Shown here one piece after another: positions 58,433 through 64,000 of a stretch of DNA of 64,000 nucleotides (position 1 is its first letter; each line of letters begins with the position of its first letter). Source of the stretch: Mariniblastus sp. (GTDB lineage: Bacteria > Planctomycetota > Planctomycetia > Pirellulales > Pirellulaceae); assembly GCA_022447555.1 (NCBI GenBank), contig JAKVBF010000001.1, positions 412,288 through 476,287 of the forward strand. Direction: 5' to 3'. The notes under the pieces were generated by a model, which was not told where the DNA came from, did not search any database, and saw only the letters and a list, made by a program, of their open reading frames with translations. The translations under genes and the position numbers were made by a program.

Positions 58433-59764
58433 ATGACGGATCAATCTAAAAAGTCAAATCTCTGGAAAGCGATCGGGCCTGGTTTGTTATTTGCCGGGGC
58501 GGCCGTCGGTGTTTCACATATCGTTCAATCGACGCGTGGGGGGGCGACGTTCGGAACTGCGGCGGCGTTAATCGTGTTGGCTAGTTGTCTTGTCAAGTGG
58601 CCCGCTTTCCGCTTTGGCCCGCTCTATGCGGCGGCCACCGGCAATTCACTGTTGACCGGCTATCGGCTGCAGGGTCGCTGGGTCCTCGGGCTGTTTGGCG
58701 TGCTGACAGCGATGATTTTATTCACAACACTTGCCGCAGTGACCGTCGTCACTGCGGGTTTGTTGATCCATCTATTGCAGCTTGAAGCCGTGTTCAATAG
58801 CTGGGGACTTGAGCCACGCTACAACGCATCTTTAGTTTCCCTAGCGCTCTTACTTGGAACGGGAGCCTTGCTGGCCTTAGGTGGCTATCGCTGGCTGGAT
58901 CGGGCAATGAAGGTTGCGATGCCTATTTTGATTGTAGCCACTCTGTCCGCTACGTTGATCGCGATTGCGAGGCTCTCTTTTGGTAGCCTCACTTTCCTGC
59001 CTTCAGTCGACACACCAGGCGAAATTGGGCTCACTGCCGCGATGATTGGTTGGATGCCCGCGCCCTTAGATATCGCTGTCTGGAGCTCTCTGTGGGCTCT
59101 CGCTCGTGCTCGCACTTCGGGCAACGCACTTGACTCGCACGGGGCTCTGAAAGACTTTGATCTCGGGTACTGTGTCACGTTGATCTTGGCCATTTGCTTC
59201 GTCCTGATGGGGGCTTCGATCATGTACAACACCGGACGCGTGTTTAGCAGTTCTTCGGCGGCCTTCGCTGGAGAAGTGGTTTCGCTTTACACCGAGCAGC
59301 TTGGCAATTGGTCTTGGCCACTGATTGCCGGGGCGGCATTCCTAGCGATGCTGTCGACCACTGTTACAGTTGCTGACGGATTCCCTCGCGCCGTCGCGGC
59401 ACTCGTCTCGGAAGCTTGGCCCAATCGCAAACAAGGCCCCGAAGGCTCTAAAACTTCTTACTGGATTGTATTTGTCATTGGGGCGATTGGGGCCATGCTG
59501 GTGTTGGTTTACACCCTCGGTCGAGAAGGTGTGGGGTTCACACAGCTCGTCGACTTTGTGACCATCACTTCTTTCGTTGCGGCCCCTATTTTGGCTTTGC
59601 TGAACCATCGCGTGGTTCATTCTGCTGAGGTACCGCTGGGGTCGCGCCCTTCACTCTGGTTGCAGGCTTGGTCTTGGGCAGGAATTGTGATCATGACGTC
59701 ATTCACCTTGGCCTACATTGGATTTCGGCTAGGGATGTTTCAGTCGGTCTTAGGGGATCTTTAG
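58433..59764 (+). CDS. Divergent Nramp-like membrane transporter
   Basis: KAIGPGLLFAGAAVGVSHIVQSTRGGATFG; about 11 TM segments; ATG at 58433. Confidence 0.7.
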   Translation: MTDQSKKSNLWKAIGPGLLFAGAAVGVSHIVQSTRGGATFGTAAALIVLASCLVKWPAFRFGPLYAAATGNSLLTGYRLQGRWVLGLFGVLTAMILFTTLAAVTVVTAGLLIHLLQLEAVFNSWGLEPRYNASLVSLALLLGTGALLALGGYRWLDRAMKVAMPILIVATLSATLIAIARLSFGSLTFLPSVDTPGEIGLTAAMIGWMPAPLDIAVWSSLWALARARTSGNALDSHGALKDFDLGYCVTLILAICFVLMGASIMYNTGRVFSSSSAAFAGEVVSLYTEQLGNWSWPLIAGAAFLAMLSTTVTVADGFPRAVAALVSEAWPNRKQGPEGSKTSYWIVFVIGAIGAMLVLVYTLGREGVGFTQLVDFVTITSFVAAPILALLNHRVVHSAEVPLGSRPSLWLQAWSWAGIVIMTSFTLAYIGFRLGMFQSVLGDL

Positions 59765-60208
59765 TGCGGCGGTTCACAAACTCTGGCGGACACACTGCTG
59801 CTCGGCCAAAGCGTAACCAGCTAGCTTGCCAGCAAATGGTTCGAATGTCTTAACGGGTCCACGCACCAGCGACTCAACCAGACAAACTAGCCGAAACACG
59901 TCTCCCAAATGGAGAAAAATGTGGGGGCAACTCCAACCAGCCCTGAAACTCCTGATAAAAAACGGTGATCATTATTGGTAACGAGTTCGAGTTCCATGAG
60001 AGCCTACGTATCCCATTTTGTTTTCGTCGATCCTAAGGACTAACGACGACCGCATGTGACCTATCGTATCGCACGATCATTTTTTGATCCACGCAGTGTT
60101 TGACATTACTCAACAAGAGGCCTATCTTCCAAAGTTATCAGCGAGCCATTTAAACCCAACTGATATCACCAGCCACTAAGACGATGATTTCTATATCAGG
60201 AGATAACC

Positions 60209-61681
60209 ATGCGAGCCACAAGGACTCTACTGTTGGCAGGTGTCTTACTAAGCCCGTTGGCCGCCTACCTCGAATCCGCCCCTTCTCTGGTCGCCCAAGA
60301 GCCGACCTTTGAAAACGTCACCGAAGCTGTCGGGTTGGGCGGAGGTGACTTTGTCGCGTGGGCTGACTTCGATCGGGATGGCGACATCGATTTGGTAACC
60401 GGGGGCCGTCTCTTTGAAAACGATGGGGCGGGGCGATTTACGGCGCTCGACGGCTTTTCCGCCAGCTCCGGTGTTTGGGGCGATTATGACAACGATGGTC
60501 TGCTCGATTTTTACGCCACCAGCGGCACAGGGCAACTACTCAAAAACTTGGGAAATAGACAATTCAAAAAAACACGGATCCCAGAAAACCCCCACCGAAT
60601 GAGCCGCGCCGCAGCCTGGGCTGACGCCGACAATGATGGCTGGGTCGATCTGTTTGTCACGAACTACGAGACCTGGCCCACCCGCGCGTTTCCCGACCTA
60701 TTCTACTGGAATTCCGGTCAAGGTTCTTTTGCCGAACCAGTCCCACATCCCAGAGGCAAACAATGGCGTGGCCGGGGGGTCAATTGGTCTGATTTCGACA
60801 ACGATGGCGATCAAGATTTTTATATTTCCAACTATCGCCTGATGCCTAATCAATTGTGGGTCAATGACGGCCGCGGTAATTTTAGCGAACAAGCAGAGCA
60901 GCGAGGTGTTATGGGAACCAATGATGGAGGTCAGGAATCTGCCTCGGGAGAAACTCCTGCTTATCAATACAGCGGCCATACGATCGGATCCTGCTTTGGT
61001 GACATTAACAATGATGGTCATATCGACTTGATTGCAGTCAATTTTGCTCACCCTCCTGCATTTCAAGACCGGACCATGGTGTTGATCAACTCAGGCCCGC
61101 CCCATTACCGCTTTAAAAATATCAATGAAAACGACCAAGCCGGGATCCAGTACCAGGAGAGTTATGCCAAAGGTGCTTTGGGCGACTACGACAATGACGG
61201 TGATTTAGATCTGTTCATTACCACGGTCTACCCCAACGATGACGGTACGCTTTTCGAGAATGACGGGAGCGGTAAATTCACCGACGTCGGCGATCAAGCA
61301 GGAGTTCGCGGCAATGATGGCTATGGAGTAGCGTGGGTTGATTTTGACAACGACGGCGATCTCGACTTAAGCACAGCAGGCGCCTTGATGCGAAACCGTG
61401 GTAATCGAAATTCATGGCTCAAAGTCCGAGCGATCGGAGACGGTCCTTCCAATCATTCAGCGATTGGGTCCCGGGTGACGATCACCGCCGGTAACAAGTC
61501 GTATGTGCGAGAAATCCAAGCCGGCAATAGCGGCAACCAAAACCCTTTTGTGACGCACTTTGGTCTGGCCAGCCACACCGGGCCGATTGAAGTGGCCGTG
61601 CGTTTTCCATCAGGGCTTCAGGTGATCAAGACTGTCAACCCAAACGAGTCGGTCACCATTCATGAAACCGAAGCGAACTGA
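60209..61681 (+). CDS. FG-GAP/VCBS repeat protein with C-terminal ASPIC/UnbV domain
   Basis: Repeated D-x-D-N-D-G-D-x-D (WADFDRDGDIDL, DYDNDGLLDF, DFDNDGDQDF); C-terminal GSRVTITAGNKSYVREIQAGN. Confidence 0.93.
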   Translation: MRATRTLLLAGVLLSPLAAYLESAPSLVAQEPTFENVTEAVGLGGGDFVAWADFDRDGDIDLVTGGRLFENDGAGRFTALDGFSASSGVWGDYDNDGLLDFYATSGTGQLLKNLGNRQFKKTRIPENPHRMSRAAAWADADNDGWVDLFVTNYETWPTRAFPDLFYWNSGQGSFAEPVPHPRGKQWRGRGVNWSDFDNDGDQDFYISNYRLMPNQLWVNDGRGNFSEQAEQRGVMGTNDGGQESASGETPAYQYSGHTIGSCFGDINNDGHIDLIAVNFAHPPAFQDRTMVLINSGPPHYRFKNINENDQAGIQYQESYAKGALGDYDNDGDLDLFITTVYPNDDGTLFENDGSGKFTDVGDQAGVRGNDGYGVAWVDFDNDGDLDLSTAGALMRNRGNRNSWLKVRAIGDGPSNHSAIGSRVTITAGNKSYVREIQAGNSGNQNPFVTHFGLASHTGPIEVAVRFPSGLQVIKTVNPNESVTIHETEAN

Positions 61682-61708
61682 TCTATCCAAAGATAATGCG
61701 AACCGATC

Positions 61709-63214
61709 ATGCCAAGTCCTCTTGGTTGTTACACCAAGCTCCAATGGTTTATGATGCGGGCTCAACATTCCAAGTCTGAAACAGGGACCTCCGTGAAAGT
61801 TCACGACCGCCTTTACATCAATGGACAGTGGACCGCGCCTCATAGCACCCGGGTCCATGAAATCATTAATCCTGCTACGACCCAAGTCTGCGCTGTCACC
61901 CCACTGGCGAATGAGGCCGACTGCATACAAGCAATCGACGCCGCTTGCGAGGCGCTGCCTAAATGGTCCCAGACGTCCACCCAAGAACGAAGCCATTTCA
62001 TTACCGCGGCAGCCGATGAAATGCAAAGACGGGCTGACGATCTAGCCGACGCGATCACGATGACCATGGGTTGCCCGCGCCACCTTTGCCCGAACTTACA
62101 AGTCTTGGGCTCGATCGCTGCCTTTCGCTCTTATGCCGAACGCGCGAAATTGATGGATCAGGTCGAAGAGCGAAATGGGATCCACATTTTAAAAGAACCT
62201 GTCGGGGTTTGTACGCTGATTAACCCTTGGAACTACCCCTTGTCGATTCTGGTTGGTAAAACCGCCCCAGCACTGGCAGCCGGCTGTACCGTGATCGTGA
62301 AACCGGCCGAGCAAACGCCCTTACAGGATTTCATCGTGGCCGAAGTATTCGAAAAAATTGGTCTGCCGCCAGGTGTTTTTAATCTGGTGACCGGCATCGG
62401 ACCCGAAGTGGGCCCTGTCCTCTGTGCCCATGAGGGTGTCGACATGGTCTCTTTCACTGGTTCGACCCGTGCCGGAGTTCATATCTCTGAATCTGCGGCC
62501 CCTACCATCAAGCGAGTCTGCCTCGAACTAGGCGGAAAATCTCCCTTAATCATCACCGAGGACGCAGAGCTGGAGACGGCCGTCCGGTATGGCGTTCAGG
62601 ACGTCATGATGAACACCGGACAAACCTGCTCGGCACTGACACGGATGTTGGTCCCGGAATCGCGGTATGAAGAAGCTGTCTCAATCGCTCAAAGGGTCGC
62701 CGAAGAAAATGTCGTCGGGAATCCACTCGACCCTACAACCACGATGGGACCGCTCTGCTCAGAAGCTCAAAAAGAAACAGTCGTCGATTACATCCATCAA
62801 GGAATTCAGGAGGGGGCAAGGCTGGTTACCGGGGGGCATCATATGCCTCCCGGTATGACTCACGGCGCTTACCTACCACCTACGATCTTCGCCGATGTGA
62901 CCAACCAGATGCGAATCGCCCGAGAAGAAATTTTTGGCCCCGTATTGTGCATGATCCCTTTCAAGGAAGTCGACGAAGCGGTCCAACTAGCCAATGATTC
63001 GGTTTATGGCTTATCCTCTGCTGTGTTTGCCAAAACAACCGACGAGGCCCTCGCGATCGCTCGCCAGATTCGCGCCGGCCAGTGTTTTGTCCAAGGGGCT
63101 CACTTCACCACAGAGGCCCCCTTTGGCGGCTATAAGCAATCGGGAAACGGGCGTGAGTGGGGCGACGAAGGCCTGTTAGAGTATGTCGAAGTCAAGGCGG
63201 TTTTAACCCACTGA
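61709..63214 (+). CDS. Aldehyde dehydrogenase family protein (true start may be downstream)
   Basis: INPWNYPLSILVGKTAPALAAGCTVIVKPAEQTPL; CLELGGKSPLII; MNTGQTCSALTRMLVP. Confidence 0.95.
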   Translation: MPSPLGCYTKLQWFMMRAQHSKSETGTSVKVHDRLYINGQWTAPHSTRVHEIINPATTQVCAVTPLANEADCIQAIDAACEALPKWSQTSTQERSHFITAAADEMQRRADDLADAITMTMGCPRHLCPNLQVLGSIAAFRSYAERAKLMDQVEERNGIHILKEPVGVCTLINPWNYPLSILVGKTAPALAAGCTVIVKPAEQTPLQDFIVAEVFEKIGLPPGVFNLVTGIGPEVGPVLCAHEGVDMVSFTGSTRAGVHISESAAPTIKRVCLELGGKSPLIITEDAELETAVRYGVQDVMMNTGQTCSALTRMLVPESRYEEAVSIAQRVAEENVVGNPLDPTTTMGPLCSEAQKETVVDYIHQGIQEGARLVTGGHHMPPGMTHGAYLPPTIFADVTNQMRIAREEIFGPVLCMIPFKEVDEAVQLANDSVYGLSSAVFAKTTDEALAIARQIRAGQCFVQGAHFTTEAPFGGYKQSGNGREWGDEGLLEYVEVKAVLTH

Positions 63215-63281
63215 AGCCGTCCATATCCACCACTGCCAAGTCACTCTTATCCAATGTCACTCTCATCCAATCGAATCGATC

Positions 63282-63986
63282 ATGAAAGCTACCGTTCCAC
63301 GTACTGAGTTGGGTTGCACGACCAGCATCGACGTCATTGCAGACCGCCTCGCCTTGAACCACAAGCAGTTGCTTGACATCGGTTGCGGGAACATGGCTTT
63401 CGCTCGACCTTTACTGCAGCATGGTGCCCGGGTCTTAGGAGTCGATCCGGACCCCGTTCAAGCTGCTTTAAACCGAGCAGCCGAGCCAATACCGGGACTC
63501 GAATTTGTGGAAGCGGGTGCAGAATGCCTTCCGGCCGGTGACCAATCAACCGACGGTATTTTTTTCAGCTATTCACTTCACCACATTCCTGCTCATCTGT
63601 ACCCATCGGTCTTTTCAGAGGTGTTTCGCGTGTTGCGGCCTGATGGGTTTTTGTGCGTGATCGAACCCATGGATGGCCCGTTAAACCAGGTCATGAGACT
63701 GTTTCACGACGAAGATAACGAACGTCATAAAGCTCAGCAAGCGATTCACGAACTTGCCGTGCCAAGGTTTGAATCGGCAAACATCTTTCTCTATCACAGC
63801 TTCACACACTACGCCTCGTTTGAAATGTTTGCCAGCCATTTTACTGAGCGTTCTTTTAATGAATCCTACACCGCCGAAGATGTGATACGGCCCCAAGTCC
63901 GCAAGGCTTTCGAACGACTGGGGCACCCAGATTACCGATTCAAATCACCCAAACAGGCGATGGTTTTACAACGGATCAAAATCTAA
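63282..63986 (+). CDS. Class I SAM-dependent methyltransferase
   Basis: LLDIGCGNMAFARPLLQHGARVLGVDPDPVQ; SYSLHHIP...VLRPDGFLCVIEP. Confidence 0.9.
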   Translation: MKATVPRTELGCTTSIDVIADRLALNHKQLLDIGCGNMAFARPLLQHGARVLGVDPDPVQAALNRAAEPIPGLEFVEAGAECLPAGDQSTDGIFFSYSLHHIPAHLYPSVFSEVFRVLRPDGFLCVIEPMDGPLNQVMRLFHDEDNERHKAQQAIHELAVPRFESANIFLYHSFTHYASFEMFASHFTERSFNESYTAEDVIRPQVRKAFERLGHPDYRFKSPKQAMVLQRIKI

Positions 63987-64000
63987 ATCGCGAACCTCTG

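Overview
The gene content and habits suggest a chromosomal segment from a planctomycete: DUF1501/PSD1-type cytochrome pairs, DUF1080, sulfatases, a PEP-CTERM protein and DUF6797-like heme proteins. It looks like core or lightly accessory chromosome. I saw no rRNA, transposase, integrase, phage genes or CRISPR array. Recognisable modules are: (i) a fasciclin (FAS1) / ECF sigma / RskA-like anti-sigma cluster resembling the mycobacterial SigK-RskA-MPT70/83 arrangement, with a second, apparently frameshifted ECF sigma gene divergent from it; (ii) a full phosphate island (PiT + DUF47, divergent from phoR-pstS-pstC-pstA-pstB-phoU-phoB) with a perfect 11-bp tandem repeat in the divergent promoter region; (iii) a ferric-iron ABC transporter operon with a Fur-box-like palindrome and a terminator after the binding-protein gene; (iv) an NfeD pair; (v) tRNA-Asn(GTT). 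Less explained signals are: a 52-codon in-frame open extension after the TGA stop of a sulfotransferase; a strong orphan plus-strand terminator hairpin that may mark a small RNA; a 6 x 15-bp tandem repeat in a divergent promoter region; a ClpP/NfeD-type protein whose serine positions look degenerate; an Nramp-like transporter lacking the DPGN motif; and a stand-alone FtsH-M41-like HEAGH protein. I found no clear, wholly new multi-gene system. All family calls come from reading the translations, with no database search.
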